Shown piece by piece: positions 16,881-26,833 of a stretch of 64,000 nt of DNA. This DNA comes from Cephaloticoccus sp. Its GTDB lineage: Bacteria; Verrucomicrobiota; Verrucomicrobiia; Opitutales; Opitutaceae. The position numbers were made by a program, and so were the translations under genes. How positions within the stretch are numbered: the first letter of the stretch is position 1; each line of letters starts with the position of its first letter. The stretch is from the NCBI GenBank assembly GCA_030833445.1, contig JAURHD010000007.1, forward strand, positions 62,001-126,000. Reading direction: 5' to 3'. The notes beneath the pieces were generated by a model. It worked only from the letters and a program-made list of their open reading frames with translations. It did not search any database and had not been told where the DNA came from.

Positions 16881-19613
16881 TCAACTGAGCGCTTGAAGCA
16901 ACCGCGTGAGTTCGTCGCGTTTGGTGATCTGATCGGCCAACTGCTTGCGTGCGCCGTCGATCACCGCAGGCGGTGCCTTGTCAGTGAAAGCCTTGTTCGC
17001 CAACCGAGACTCGGTGCCAGCGATGTGTCTTGCCAGGGTTTCAAGTTCCTTGGCCAGACGGACCTTTTCCGCCCCGACATCCAGATTTGCCGCCAGGTCG
17101 AGCGCGAGCGTGCCGAGTGGCGTCACCACGGCGGGCGCCCCATCGACATTATCCTGACGCACAATTTCCGCCGCGCCGATCATTCGCGTGATTTTGCTCA
17201 GATTGGATTCCACGATCGCCCACTGGGCGTCGTCGGCCTTCATCAGGAATTTCGTATCACGGCGTGAGGCCAGGCCGCGCTCGGCCTTGAGCGTGCGCGC
17301 CAAGGAGACGAACTCCTTCAACTGACCAACACTTTGCGCCGCAGTGTGGTCGATCGACAAGCCGAGCCCGTGGCCCGCCGTGGCGACCGAGGACGCGTTT
17401 TCGATCCGCGTGGTTTCGATGAATCCACCTGTGCCGGCATAGCCGAGCTGCTGCCAGAGCTCCTCGGTGATGAACGGCATGAAGGGATGCAACAACAGCA
17501 GGGTCTGCCGCAACACGAGGTCCTGCAGCGCGAGGCAATTGTCCCGCACCGCTTCATCTTGGAGTTTTGCTTTGGAAACTTCGACATACCAGTCGCAGAA
17601 ATCATTCCAGAAAAATCCGTAGAGTGCCTGCACGGCCGCACTGAATTCGAACTCAGTGAAACAGCGGTCGATCTCCCGCGTGGTGCTGAGTAACCGTTCG
17701 AGGATGGCGTGGTCGTCGGCGTCAAACTGCGCCGGCACCAGCCGAGCCATGATGGCCGCCTGGGTGGAATTGTCGCCCATCGGCCCGCTCATCTGGCGGA
17801 AGCGGCAGGCATTCCACAGCTTGTTGCAGAAGTTCTTGCCGCCCTCGATGCGATCTTCCTGGAACCGGATGTCCTGCCCTTGCGGCGCAATCGAGATGAT
17901 CCCGAAGCGCAATCCATCCGCACCGTATTTGGCGATGAGGTCGAGCGGGTCGGGCGAGTTGCCGAGCGACTTCGACATCTTGCGGCCCTGCTGGTCGCGG
18001 ATGATGCCGGTGAAATACACATGCTTGAACGGGATGCGCTTCTCCAACGGTTCACCCGGCCGGGTGAACTCGAGGCCGGCCATGATCATGCGCGCCACCC
18101 AGAAGAAAATGATGTCCGGCCCGGTCACCAGGGTCGTGGTCGGATAGAAGGTATCGTAGCCGGCCGACTGCATGGCCTTTTCGTCGGGCCAGCCGAGCGT
18201 CGCGAACGGCCAGAGCCATGAGCTGAACCATGTGTCGAGCACGTCGTCCTCCTGCACCCAGTTTTCCGGATCAGCCGGACCGGCCAGGGAAACATGCAGC
18301 TTCTCCGGATCGCGCAGTTCCTCCTCGGTGAGTTTTTCCACGTCGAGGCCCTTGCGATACCAGACCGGAATGCGGTGGCCCCACCACAACTGCCGGCTGA
18401 TACACCAGTCCTGCAGATTGTTGAGCCAGTGCAGGTAAACCTTGGACCAACGCTCGGGATAAAACTTGATGTGTCCGTCGCGCACCGCGGCCTTTGCCTC
18501 CTCGGTGCGGGGATACTTGAGCCACCATTGCCAGGTCAGGCGCGGCTCGATCGGCACGTCGGCGCGTTCGGAAAAACCCACGTTGTTTTCATACGGCTCG
18601 GCCTCGACCAACGCGCCGGATTCCTTGAGCAGCTCCGCCGCCTTTTTGCGACCGGCGAACCGCTCCATGCCCGCCAGTTCGGGACCGGCGAATTCGTTCA
18701 ACTTGCCATCGGCGGTGAGCACGTCGATCGGCGGCAGGTTGTGGCGTTGGCCGATCTCGTAATCCACCTTGTCGTGCGCCGGCGTGATCTTGAGCGCGCC
18801 GGAGCCAAATTCCTTGTCCACCGCGGCATCGGCCACGATTGGAATCTCGGCCGTCGGCCCGAGCGGGCGTCGCACTGTCTTGCCGATCAGGTTCGTATAG
18901 CGCGGATCTTCGGGATGCACCGCAATCGCCACGTCGCCGGGAATGGTTTCGGGACGCGTGGTCTTGACCGTGATGTATTGGCCGGGTGTCTCCGTCAGTT
19001 CATAGCGCACCTGATACAGGAACCCCTTGGAGGGCTTCATGATCACTTCCTCATCCGACAACGCTGTTTGTGAAACCGGGCACCAGTTCACCATGCGCTT
19101 GCCGCGATAGATGTGGCCTTTGCGGAAAAGGTCGACGAACACGCCTAGCACCGCCTCGGAATAGGCGGGGTCCATCGTGAATTGCGTGCGATCCCAGTCG
19201 CACGAGGCGCCGAGCGCCTGCAACTGCTTGAGGATGATGCCGCCCTTCTCATGGCGCCAGTCCCAGACCTTCTCGATGAACTTTTCCCGGCCGAAATCGT
19301 GCCGGGTCTTCTTTTCTTTGCGGAGCTCCCGCTCGACCACGGTCTGGGTGGCGATACCGGCATGATCGGTCCCGGGCAGCCAAAGCGCCGACTTGCCCTC
19401 CAGCCGGGCGCGCCGGATGAGCACGTCCTGCAGGGTGTTGTTCAACACGTGGCCCATGGTCAGCACACCGGTCACATTCGGCGGCGGAATCACTATCGCA
19501 TAGGGCTCTTTCCCCGGTTCGACCTTGCCGGCAAAAGCCGACGCAGCCTGCCAGGCGGCATACCACTTTTTCTCAATATCGTGCGCTTCGTAACTCTTGG
19601 AAATTTCAGCCAT
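16881..19613 (-). CDS. valS: Valine-tRNA ligase
   Basis: Charges tRNA-Val. The 910-aa product starts MAEISKSYEAHDIEKKWYAA. It has the class I HIGH-type motif in PPPNVTGVLTMGHVLNNTLQ, the editing (CP1) domain with TTRPETIPGDVAIAVHPED, the KMSKS loop in GRKMSKSLGNSPDPLDLI, and a C-terminal coiled-coil tRNA-binding arm (LAKELETLARHIAGTESRLA). The open frame continues 42 codons upstream, but that extension has no conserved character, and the ATG at 19613 gives the normal start. It diverges from glnD with 108 nt between the two starts. Confidence 0.97.
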   Translation of the reverse strand: MAEISKSYEAHDIEKKWYAAWQAASAFAGKVEPGKEPYAIVIPPPNVTGVLTMGHVLNNTLQDVLIRRARLEGKSALWLPGTDHAGIATQTVVERELRKEKKTRHDFGREKFIEKVWDWRHEKGGIILKQLQALGASCDWDRTQFTMDPAYSEAVLGVFVDLFRKGHIYRGKRMVNWCPVSQTALSDEEVIMKPSKGFLYQVRYELTETPGQYITVKTTRPETIPGDVAIAVHPEDPRYTNLIGKTVRRPLGPTAEIPIVADAAVDKEFGSGALKITPAHDKVDYEIGQRHNLPPIDVLTADGKLNEFAGPELAGMERFAGRKKAAELLKESGALVEAEPYENNVGFSERADVPIEPRLTWQWWLKYPRTEEAKAAVRDGHIKFYPERWSKVYLHWLNNLQDWCISRQLWWGHRIPVWYRKGLDVEKLTEEELRDPEKLHVSLAGPADPENWVQEDDVLDTWFSSWLWPFATLGWPDEKAMQSAGYDTFYPTTTLVTGPDIIFFWVARMIMAGLEFTRPGEPLEKRIPFKHVYFTGIIRDQQGRKMSKSLGNSPDPLDLIAKYGADGLRFGIISIAPQGQDIRFQEDRIEGGKNFCNKLWNACRFRQMSGPMGDNSTQAAIMARLVPAQFDADDHAILERLLSTTREIDRCFTEFEFSAAVQALYGFFWNDFCDWYVEVSKAKLQDEAVRDNCLALQDLVLRQTLLLLHPFMPFITEELWQQLGYAGTGGFIETTRIENASSVATAGHGLGLSIDHTAAQSVGQLKEFVSLARTLKAERGLASRRDTKFLMKADDAQWAIVESNLSKITRMIGAAEIVRQDNVDGAPAVVTPLGTLALDLAANLDVGAEKVRLAKELETLARHIAGTESRLANKAFTDKAPPAVIDGARKQLADQITKRDELTRLLQALS

Positions 19614-19721
19614 GGACGTTCGTAAATTGGGAACCGCTGAGAAAATCCCCCGCGCCGGTTTGAGGCAAGTGGTTAAATCCCCTCGCCCGCAGCCAAAATT
19701 TCCTTCCAGTATGGCTGGTCC

Positions 19722-22520
19722 ATGTCCGCCACGACTCAACCTTCACCCAACGAGACTTTCACTCTCTCGCCCGACGCCCCGCCGGCCGATCGGTTGGCAG
19801 CGTGCAAGGCCTTCCTGAAGGCGCGGAGTGAAGAAATCCGTGCACAACACGCCGCAGGAGCGACTGGACTGGCCGTAACTCAAGCCCGGTCAGACGTGAT
19901 CGATCAACTCCTGCAACAGCTGTTCGCTGGGGCCATCAAGCGATTTCAAACCCAAAACGGCGTCAAGGCCGCACCTGTCGCCCTTGTCGCGTTGGGTGGT
20001 TATGGTCGCGGCGAACTTTGTCCGCTGAGCGATATCGATGTCATGTTTCTCTACCCCGCCAAAACCAAGGCGGCAGCGATCCAATCCCTGCAGGAGCACT
20101 TGACCAACGAGATCCTTTACCCGCTCTGGGACTGCGGCCTCAAGGTCGGCCACTCGACGCGCAATGTCGACGAGGTCTTTGTCGAGGCCCGCGGGGATAT
20201 CCAGACCAAGACCGCTCTCCTGGAATCGAGGGTCGTCGCCTGTTCAACCACGCTCTTCGACACCTTTGCCCAAGCCTACCGCAGTTTCTACACCAGCGAG
20301 AAACCCAAGGACTACATTGCCCAGCGTCTCGGCGACCAGGCGACCCGCCGCGCCAAATACGGCGACACGATTTACCTGCAGGAGCCGGACATCAAAAACG
20401 GGGTCGGCGGGCTGCGCGATTATCAAAATGCCCTCTGGATGGCCCGGGTCAAACTCGGCATCAAGGCCATGGGCGAGTTGGCGACCCAGAAATACCTGCG
20501 GCCAGAGGATGTGGCGGAATTCGAACAGGCCTACGATTTCCTCCTGCGGGTGCGGAATCAGCTGCATTTCATGGTCAGCCATCCGACCGATGTCCTCGAC
20601 CTCAGCGTGCAGCCGCGCCTCGCCCAACAACTCGGCTACAAGCAAGAAAACGAGTTGGAGCGGGTTGAGGACTTCATGCAGGATTACTACCGGGCGGCCC
20701 GGTCCATCTACCGGCTTTCGAAGTTGGTGGAAAACCGTCTCGCCCTGACCCTCGAGCAACCGGAAAACGACAAGATATCCTTCCGCGAAGTGCTACGGGC
20801 CCAACGCTATCAGCGCACCAAGCGCATCGACGGCTTTATCTTGCGCGGGCAGGAACTCGCCGCCGACCACTCCAACGTCTTTACCACCGATCCCGTCCGA
20901 CTCATCCGGGTGTTCCGTCACTGCCAGCAACTTAATTGCACGCCCAACTTCGCCCTGACCAACCTCATTCGCGAAAGTGCCGATCTGATCGACGACAAGG
21001 TGCGCCTGTCCAAGGATGCCTTTTTGAGCTTCAAGGCCATCCTCAGCGAGGTCGGTGACGTCTATCCCAGTCTCAAATTGATGCATGAACTGGGCGTCTT
21101 GGGCCGGTTCATCCCGGAATTCGACGAACTGAATTGTCTCGTGCAGCACGAATACTACCACCGCTACACGGCGGACGTGCATACGTTGAACACAATTCGC
21201 GAACTCGATCGCGTCTTCTCCGAGGCCGAACCGATCACGCTAAAATACCGGGAGGCACTCCATGAAACTTCCGATCCGCCACTGCTCTATCTGATTCTGC
21301 TGCTGCACGATATCGGCAAGGCAGTCGGCATCCAAGGCCATGCGGAGAGCGGCGTGAAGATCGCGGACCCGATCCTGCACCGCTTGGGCATCTCGGCGGA
21401 AAATCGAGCGTTGGTCGCGTATATAATAAAAAATCATCTCATCATGGCACGATTCTGGCAGAAGCGTGATGTAGACGATCCCCAAACCGCCGCTGCTTTC
21501 GCCGAGCTGGTTGAAGATCCCGAAAAGCTCCAACTCCTTTATGTCCACACCTTTTGCGATGCCCGCGGCACGGCCGCCTCACTCTGGAACAGTTACAAGG
21601 ATGCCCTGCACACCGGCCTCTATCGCCGAACCCTGGAACATTTGAATCTTGGTGATGCGGTGCACGCCCGATATCAGGAACGCTCAAAAATGACCCAGCA
21701 GGAACTCATCGCCCGTAATATCCCCGGCATCAGTCCGGACGAGATAATTGCCCATTTCGGATTGTTGCCCGAACGCTATTCCATCCACACCGATTCGGAT
21801 GAAATCGCCCTGCACATCCAGATGGTGCATCGCCTGCTCAAGACCATTGCGACCGCGGAATCTGTCGGGTCACTGAAACCGGTGATCGAATGGCATGACG
21901 ATCTGAACCGCTCTTACACCATCGTGAATGTGGTCACGTGGGATCGGGCGGGACTTTTCTACAAATTGGCCGGGGCATTCAATGTGGCCGGACTCTCGAT
22001 TCTCAGCGCCAAGGTCAACTCGCGTTCCGATCATATCGCAATCGATACATTCTATGTGGTCGAGCCCGGCCGTGGTGTCGTGCAAAGCGCCAACGCCCAG
22101 GCCGTCTTTGAGCAGACCGTCGAGGCCGCCCTGCTGGCCGACAAGGATCTTTATCCTCAAATCGTGGCCGAGGCCAAGAAACACGTCAGCCGCTATACCG
22201 TGGATCGCAACAGCGGTCCGCATACTTCCTTTCCGCCCACGGTGGAGGTATACCACGAGCTCACGATGGATCGCACCATCGTGGAAATCCAGGCCCGCGA
22301 CCAGATCGGGCTGTTGTTTCGGCTGGCCAAAGCCATTTCCAAACAGGGTTTCGATATCACTTTCGCCCGGATCGGCACAGAGCGCGGCATCGCATTGGAT
22401 ACTTTCTACATCGAAAGTTCCGATCCAGCCACCCCGGCCGACATCGAACGACTGCATGCCCTGCGTGATGTGCTGACAGAGATCATCACTCCACCAGCCG
22501 AGGCGGAACAAGCCGGCTAA
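19722..22520 (+). CDS. glnD: Bifunctional [protein-PII] uridylyltransferase / uridylyl-removing enzyme
   Basis: Senses glutamine and adds or removes UMP on PII proteins, controlling nitrogen assimilation. The 932-aa protein has the nucleotidyltransferase motif GGYGRGELCPLSDIDVMFLY at residues 92-111, the long helical GlnD-linker, an HD hydrolase domain (ILLLHDIGKAVG, about residue 525), and two C-terminal ACT domains (about 731-805 with TWDRAGLFYKLAGAF; about 848-920 with RDQIGLLFRLAKAI). All catalytic motifs are intact and the length is usual. It is followed after 44 nt by a histidine kinase gene on the same strand, possibly one operon. Confidence 0.96.
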   Translation: MSATTQPSPNETFTLSPDAPPADRLAACKAFLKARSEEIRAQHAAGATGLAVTQARSDVIDQLLQQLFAGAIKRFQTQNGVKAAPVALVALGGYGRGELCPLSDIDVMFLYPAKTKAAAIQSLQEHLTNEILYPLWDCGLKVGHSTRNVDEVFVEARGDIQTKTALLESRVVACSTTLFDTFAQAYRSFYTSEKPKDYIAQRLGDQATRRAKYGDTIYLQEPDIKNGVGGLRDYQNALWMARVKLGIKAMGELATQKYLRPEDVAEFEQAYDFLLRVRNQLHFMVSHPTDVLDLSVQPRLAQQLGYKQENELERVEDFMQDYYRAARSIYRLSKLVENRLALTLEQPENDKISFREVLRAQRYQRTKRIDGFILRGQELAADHSNVFTTDPVRLIRVFRHCQQLNCTPNFALTNLIRESADLIDDKVRLSKDAFLSFKAILSEVGDVYPSLKLMHELGVLGRFIPEFDELNCLVQHEYYHRYTADVHTLNTIRELDRVFSEAEPITLKYREALHETSDPPLLYLILLLHDIGKAVGIQGHAESGVKIADPILHRLGISAENRALVAYIIKNHLIMARFWQKRDVDDPQTAAAFAELVEDPEKLQLLYVHTFCDARGTAASLWNSYKDALHTGLYRRTLEHLNLGDAVHARYQERSKMTQQELIARNIPGISPDEIIAHFGLLPERYSIHTDSDEIALHIQMVHRLLKTIATAESVGSLKPVIEWHDDLNRSYTIVNVVTWDRAGLFYKLAGAFNVAGLSILSAKVNSRSDHIAIDTFYVVEPGRGVVQSANAQAVFEQTVEAALLADKDLYPQIVAEAKKHVSRYTVDRNSGPHTSFPPTVEVYHELTMDRTIVEIQARDQIGLLFRLAKAISKQGFDITFARIGTERGIALDTFYIESSDPATPADIERLHALRDVLTEIITPPAEAEQAG

Positions 22521-22564
22521 AACTGGGATTGCGGAATCAATCTTCCGGGGAATAACTGCCCGGA

Positions 22565-24307
22565 GTGGAAATCGAAGCGCCCATCAATCAGCCCACCCAT
22601 TCGCAAGTGGAATCGTTGCAGGCCCGGGCCCTGCCCGCCCTTTACCGCATTGCCGCGTTGACCGCGGGTGAAAGCGGTCCACAAGCGCCTGCTGAAGCCT
22701 TGGCGGCCATCGCCGAGGCCTTGGGGGCTTCAGCCGCTGCATTGTTGTTGATCAATCCCGATAACGGCCGGTTGGAAGGTGAGGCGCAGCAAGGGATGGC
22801 GTTACCCGCGCATCAGTTGTCCTTCGATATCGGTCAGGGTCTGCCCGGCTGGTGCGCCCTCCACGGACAACCGCTGCTGGTGCCGGTCGTGGCGGACGAA
22901 ACCCGCTATCGCGCCATGCGTGATCATACCAACTGCCAGATGGCGGCGCCGCTCCTCGTCGAGGACCGGGTGCTGGGCGCCATCGTCATAGATCACGATC
23001 AAGCCGCCGGCTTCGGCCCGGCCGACCAGCAACTGCTCGTCCGATTGACCCATGAAACCGCCCTGGTGCTGCGGCGGCTCTGGCTCTTCGAACAACTGCA
23101 GGGCAAGGCCGGCCAACTCGAGACTTTGATCACGATCGGCCAATCTCTGGTCGGCAAACTGGAATCACAGGAACTCTTCGATGCCCTCACCCGCGATGCC
23201 TGCCAGATGCTCGGCGGCCGCAGCAGTGCGCTATACCTGCACGACAACGCCCGTGATACTGTGCGCTGCGTTGCCCTACATTCACCGATTGATACGCCAT
23301 GTCCGCCCGGGGAACTGCCCGCCGATGCCTGTTTGGTAGGGGTGACCGTGCATACCTGCCGACAGACTGAGTTTGCCGACATCCAGTCACCGGAATTTCG
23401 CACCCTCGCGGATATCCCCGGCGACCCGGAGCTGCGCTCCGTCCTGATCACGCCTCTCATCTATGAAAACGACGTGCTCGGGGTGCTCGCTGTCTTCGGC
23501 GAACGCGTGCAGCGCTTCGACAACGATGCCAAACGCCTGAGCGCTGGTCTCGCCAACCTCGGCGCCGTCGCCTTGGAAAATGCCCGGCTGTATTCGCGGG
23601 TGTTTCAAAGCGAGGAGACGCTCCGCAAGAACGAGCAACTCACCACCCTTGGTTTGCTGGCTGCCGAGATCGCCCATGAAATACGCAATCCCCTGACCGT
23701 GCTCAAACTGCTGCACGGCGGGCTCGGGCTCGACTTCCAGCCGGATGATCCCCGCCGCACGGACATGCGGGTCATCAGCGAAAAACTCGACCAGCTCGAG
23801 GCCATCGTCATGCGTGTGCTGCAGTTCGGCAAATCCCCATCCTCCAATCTGCATTCGCGCTGGTCGTTGGTGGATATCATCAACGACACCCTCGTGCTCG
23901 TCAGGCTCAAGCTCGCCCAGGCCAAAATCCGGCTCCATTTCGAGACCCCCGGCGTTTCCCCGGTGGTGGAAGGTCACAAGGGCCAGCTCCAGCAAGTGCT
24001 GCTCAATCTGATCCTCAACTCCACTCAAGCCATGCCGGAGGGCGGCACCATCACGTTGAATCTACACACCCAAGGCCACGGTGGCGTGCCGTGTGCCGAA
24101 CTCGAGATCAGCGATACCGGCAGCGGCATTCCCGCTGAAATCGCCGACCGCGTATTTGATTCATTCCTCTCCGGCCGGCCGGATGGCACCGGGCTTGGAC
24201 TGGCCATCGCCAAACGCGTTTTGCTCAGTCACCACGGCGATATCGCCCTGGCAAAAACCGGACCGGAAGGCACCACCATGCGCATCATTCTGCCGCTTGC
24301 CCACTAA
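22565..24307 (+). CDS. Sensor histidine kinase with two GAF domains
   Basis: A 580-aa soluble kinase without membrane spans, read from a GTG. The first GAF domain covers about residues 25-175 and a second about 190-345. The dimerisation/phosphoacceptor helix holds H-box AAEIAHEIRNPLTVLKLLHG (about residue 370), and the ATPase domain has QQVLLNLILNSTQAMPEGG (N box), DTGSGIP (G1) and GTGLGLAIAKR (G2). Kinases of this NtrB/ZraS-like type act with sigma-54 activators. No response regulator is next to it. Its place behind glnD suggests nitrogen or metabolite sensing, which is only inference. The GAF ligands are unknown. Confidence 0.88.
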   Translation: MEIEAPINQPTHSQVESLQARALPALYRIAALTAGESGPQAPAEALAAIAEALGASAAALLLINPDNGRLEGEAQQGMALPAHQLSFDIGQGLPGWCALHGQPLLVPVVADETRYRAMRDHTNCQMAAPLLVEDRVLGAIVIDHDQAAGFGPADQQLLVRLTHETALVLRRLWLFEQLQGKAGQLETLITIGQSLVGKLESQELFDALTRDACQMLGGRSSALYLHDNARDTVRCVALHSPIDTPCPPGELPADACLVGVTVHTCRQTEFADIQSPEFRTLADIPGDPELRSVLITPLIYENDVLGVLAVFGERVQRFDNDAKRLSAGLANLGAVALENARLYSRVFQSEETLRKNEQLTTLGLLAAEIAHEIRNPLTVLKLLHGGLGLDFQPDDPRRTDMRVISEKLDQLEAIVMRVLQFGKSPSSNLHSRWSLVDIINDTLVLVRLKLAQAKIRLHFETPGVSPVVEGHKGQLQQVLLNLILNSTQAMPEGGTITLNLHTQGHGGVPCAELEISDTGSGIPAEIADRVFDSFLSGRPDGTGLGLAIAKRVLLSHHGDIALAKTGPEGTTMRIILPLAH

Positions 24308-24380
24308 TTCAGCTTACTCCACGACGCAGCGCTCCCCACGTTTTCATCTTTCATCTATCCCTTTATACCCTTCCCTCCCC

Positions 24381-24578
24381 ATGAACGATGCCGATCAGAA
24401 ACGTAAACGCATGAAACGCACCATCGCGATCACCTGCACCGCGCTGATCATCGGGGCGATCCTACTCTTGGCGTTACCGATCAATCTGCCGCTGCCTTTT
24501 CGACTCGCACTCGCTTTTCTGGATCTCGTGGCCGCCGCGGTGGTGTGGCTCTCTGCCCGGCAGAATCTGAAGAACTGA
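24381..24578 (+). CDS. Small two-helix membrane protein
   Basis: A 65-aa protein starting MNDADQKRKRMKRTIAITCT. A positively charged N-terminus (KRKRMKR) is followed by two hydrophobic stretches (about residues 15-34 and 38-57, for example LIIGAILLLALPINLPLPFR) and a short polar tail. It probably inserts in the inner membrane with the N-terminus in the cytosol. No known family is recognised. It lies 73 nt after the histidine kinase gene on the same strand. The codon pattern and clear membrane topology support it being real. Confidence 0.5.
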   Translation: MNDADQKRKRMKRTIAITCTALIIGAILLLALPINLPLPFRLALAFLDLVAAAVVWLSARQNLKN

Positions 24579-24664
24579 TTCCAAGCTGCATTTCGCACCC
24601 ACGAGACTACACGGTCCATATTTCGATGCTAAACGTGACTCGATAAAGTTGCCCGGAAAACCCC

Positions 24665-25150
24665 ATGCACCCTATCGAGAATATCACCCTCCGACCAATC
24701 GAGCCCACTGATCTCGATACGCTTTACTAGCAGCAACTCGATCCCGAGGCGAACTGGATGGCGGCATTCGTCAGTAAAGATCCGACCGATCGGGCGGCAT
24801 TCGACGCGCACTGGGCAAAAATTCTGCAGTCACCTCAGAATATCAATCGGACGATCGTCGCAGAGGGACAGGTCGTCGGCCACATCGCGTGCTTCCCTAT
24901 GGAGGGTGAACTGGAGATTACGTATTGGCTGGGCCGCGAATTCTGGGGCCGGGGGGTGGCGACTCAGGCACTCTTAAAACTGCTTCAACTGATTCCGACC
25001 CGACCGATCTTCGGTCGAGCCGCATCCGATAACCCCGGCTCGATCAGAGTGATGGAGAAATGCGGTTTCAAGGTCATCGGCACCGACAAAGGTTTCGCCC
25101 ACGGCCGACGCGGAGAAATCCAGGAAACCATTCTCCGTTTAGATGCCTAG
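24665..25150 (+). pseudogene. GNAT N-acetyltransferase interrupted by an in-frame amber codon
   Basis: From the ATG at 24665 the frame reads MHPIENITLRPIEPTDLDTL, then Tyr, then TAG (24728-24730), and continues without another stop for 139 codons as QQLDPEANWMAAFVSKDPTD and onward. The two parts fit a single RimJ/RimL-type acetyltransferase: a first beta strand and acidic helix before the stop, and the acetyl-CoA loop REFWGRGVATQALLKLL with SIRVMEKCGFKVIG after it. A GAG-to-TAG or similar point change would explain it. Restart at the ATG at 24758 would give a 130-aa protein lacking the first strand, probably inactive. A sequencing error is the alternative. Confidence 0.75.
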
Positions 25151-25179
25151 GACTGAAAAGTAAGGAACTCGGTTATACC

Positions 25180-25704
25180 TTATGCGCCAGAGTGCAGCTT
25201 CAAATCCACCATCAGGTCTGAGGCGATCTTTTCCAAATCCGCCCGCACCAAATCCAAGACCGCCGTATCGGTGACCGACACGCGGATCGTAGCCTGAAAC
25301 AGTGTGCCACCGCCCATGGGAGCACTCACCCGCTCCGAGGCCAGTTCCTCCACATTGACCCCGTGGTTGGCCAGCACCCCGGTCACGGCCCGCAGGATGC
25401 CGACCCGGTCCTGTCCCACCAATTCCAAAGTAGCGGACGTGTTCGGACCAGCTTCACCCGCTGCATCGTCCTGATGCACGATCACGCGCAGCCCTTTTTC
25501 ATCCAAGGCGCGGAGCGCTTGCACCAATTCGCCGGTCTTTTCCGTGGCGACTTCCGCCCGCACAATGCCGGCAAATTGTCCACCGAGATGACCCATGCGG
25601 CTCTCGAGCCAGTTGCCGCCGTGATCGGCCAAAGTAGTGGCCACCAATTGCACCAAACCGGGCCGGTCGGGCCCGATGATCGTCATCACGAGGGTTGAAA
25701 GCAT
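25180..25704 (-). CDS. Double-ACT-domain protein, GcvR-like
   Basis: A 174-aa protein of two ACT domains (about residues 1-80 and 88-170), each opening with the ligand-binding turn: VMTIIGPDRPGLVQLVATTL and LELVGQDRVGILRAVTGVL. This is the plan of the glycine cleavage regulator GcvR and related amino-acid-sensing proteins, which act by binding partner regulators. The frame extends to 25752 from a non-ATG start, but the ATG at 25704 begins directly at the first ACT strand and is chosen. No gcv genes are near, so the physiological link is open. Confidence 0.8.
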   Translation of the reverse strand: MLSTLVMTIIGPDRPGLVQLVATTLADHGGNWLESRMGHLGGQFAGIVRAEVATEKTGELVQALRALDEKGLRVIVHQDDAAGEAGPNTSATLELVGQDRVGILRAVTGVLANHGVNVEELASERVSAPMGGGTLFQATIRVSVTDTAVLDLVRADLEKIASDLMVDLKLHSGA

Positions 25705-25837
25705 GTCACTCAGTGAACCCCAATCCGTTCGTTCAGCAACACCAACCCTCACAGCCTACGAACGATTCAAGTGAGGTCAAAGGGCTCCACTGTAGGAACG
25801 CCTGTGCAATCTCGAACGACCCCAATCAGAGATGGCG

Positions 25838-25913
25838 TTAACCACGGATAAACACGGATGCACTCAGATTCATCCTGTGCTTATCCGTGTCCATCTGTGT
25901 TCACTGTGGCTAA
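25838..25913. repeat. Imperfect palindromic intergenic element
   Basis: The left arm (from 25838, ttaaccacggataaacacgg) and right arm (ending 25913, tgtgttcactgtggctaa) are near-complementary over about 23 bp and flank a central catcctgtgcttatccgtgt block. It lies in the 279-nt gap between the ACT and HNH genes. Similar ccacgga/ctctgtgg palindromes occur at 26686 and 30288, so this is a dispersed non-coding repeat family. Confidence 0.6.
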
Positions 25914-25983
25914 TACTTGGGCGGGCCGGCAGTTTATCCCTACCCGCACCTTCCGGCTATAGCCAATCAGCCATAACCAATTC

Positions 25984-26601
25984 CTACTCTTCCAGTTCGA
26001 CGTTCCAGTAGGCCACGTCGAGGAAGTCTTTCCACATCTCGCGATGCTGATGACCCAGCACGAGCGAGATGACCGGCCGCCACTTCGGGCGCACGGGAGT
26101 GCGGATCAGCCGCATCTTCGCCTGGTGCGGCAGGCGGTTGGCCTTGTGTGAATTACACTTGATACAGGAGCACACGATATTCTCCCACGTGGTCTTCCCA
26201 CCGAAATCGCGCGGGATCACGTGATCGAGATTGAGTTGGTCGCGCGGCATCACCTTCGCGCAATACTGACAGGTGTTCTTGTCGCGCTCGAAGACGTTGT
26301 TGCGGGTGAGCTTGAGTTCCTTGCACGGCAGCCGGTCAAAAAAAGTAAGCAGGATCACGCGCGGCAGCCGGATCGTGCGCGTCGGCGTATGCACCGCGGC
26401 GAGTTCCTCGATCGGCGGATTGCTGACAGAGAAATCAATCCAATCCATCAACGCGAAGGTGCGGAAATCATCCGCCTCATTATGGACGACCTGCGCATGT
26501 CCCCGCGCGAGGATCGCGAAGGCGCGACGCGCGCCGATAACGTTAACCGCCTGCCATAGGCGGTTTAAAACCAGCACCGGTTGATCGAGAGCTGCCTCCA
26601 T
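25984..26601 (-). CDS. HNH endonuclease family protein
   Basis: A 205-aa protein starting MEAALDQPVLVLNRLWQAVN. The HNH/treble-clef region is FERDKNTCQYCAKVMPRDQL, then NLDHVIPRDFGGKTTWENIV, and CIKCNSHKANR. The two CxxC pairs bind structural zinc, and the D-H pair plus the later Asn form the metal-dependent nuclease site. This widespread standalone family is found outside phages and restriction systems, and its cellular role is not known to me. The N-terminal region (residues 1-90) is conserved in that family too. No partner gene is adjacent. Confidence 0.9.
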   Translation of the reverse strand: MEAALDQPVLVLNRLWQAVNVIGARRAFAILARGHAQVVHNEADDFRTFALMDWIDFSVSNPPIEELAAVHTPTRTIRLPRVILLTFFDRLPCKELKLTRNNVFERDKNTCQYCAKVMPRDQLNLDHVIPRDFGGKTTWENIVCSCIKCNSHKANRLPHQAKMRLIRTPVRPKWRPVISLVLGHQHREMWKDFLDVAYWNVELEE

Positions 26602-26685
26602 ACGGGGCTATCGCAATAACGAGACCGCCGCCCCGCTGTCAAGGCGCGCGGTGTCACGTTTTCGCGGCGGAGTAACTGGGAATTG

Positions 26686-26710
26686 GCCACGGAGACGCGA
26701 AGCCACGGAG
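26686..26710. repeat. Tandem gccacggag pair of the ccacgga repeat type
   Basis: Two copies of gccacggag separated by 7 nt (acgcgaa). The core ccacgga also occurs in the left arm of the palindrome at 25838, which suggests a truncated member of the same element family. Confidence 0.45.
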
Positions 26711-26833
26711 AAATCACGGGAATCACGAAGGCTCCGGGTTGGGCGGCTTGTCTTCAAGACGCTGTGGGTTGCATGCGGGTGTTCAACTGCGTGTTTCGGT
26801 CAACCCGCACCACCTTTCTCAAGCTAACCATAA

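Noticed and set aside
16881-19739. 952-aa version of valS
   Set aside because: The 42-residue extension has no family similarity and runs into the glnD start; the ATG at 19613 gives the normal ValS N-terminus.
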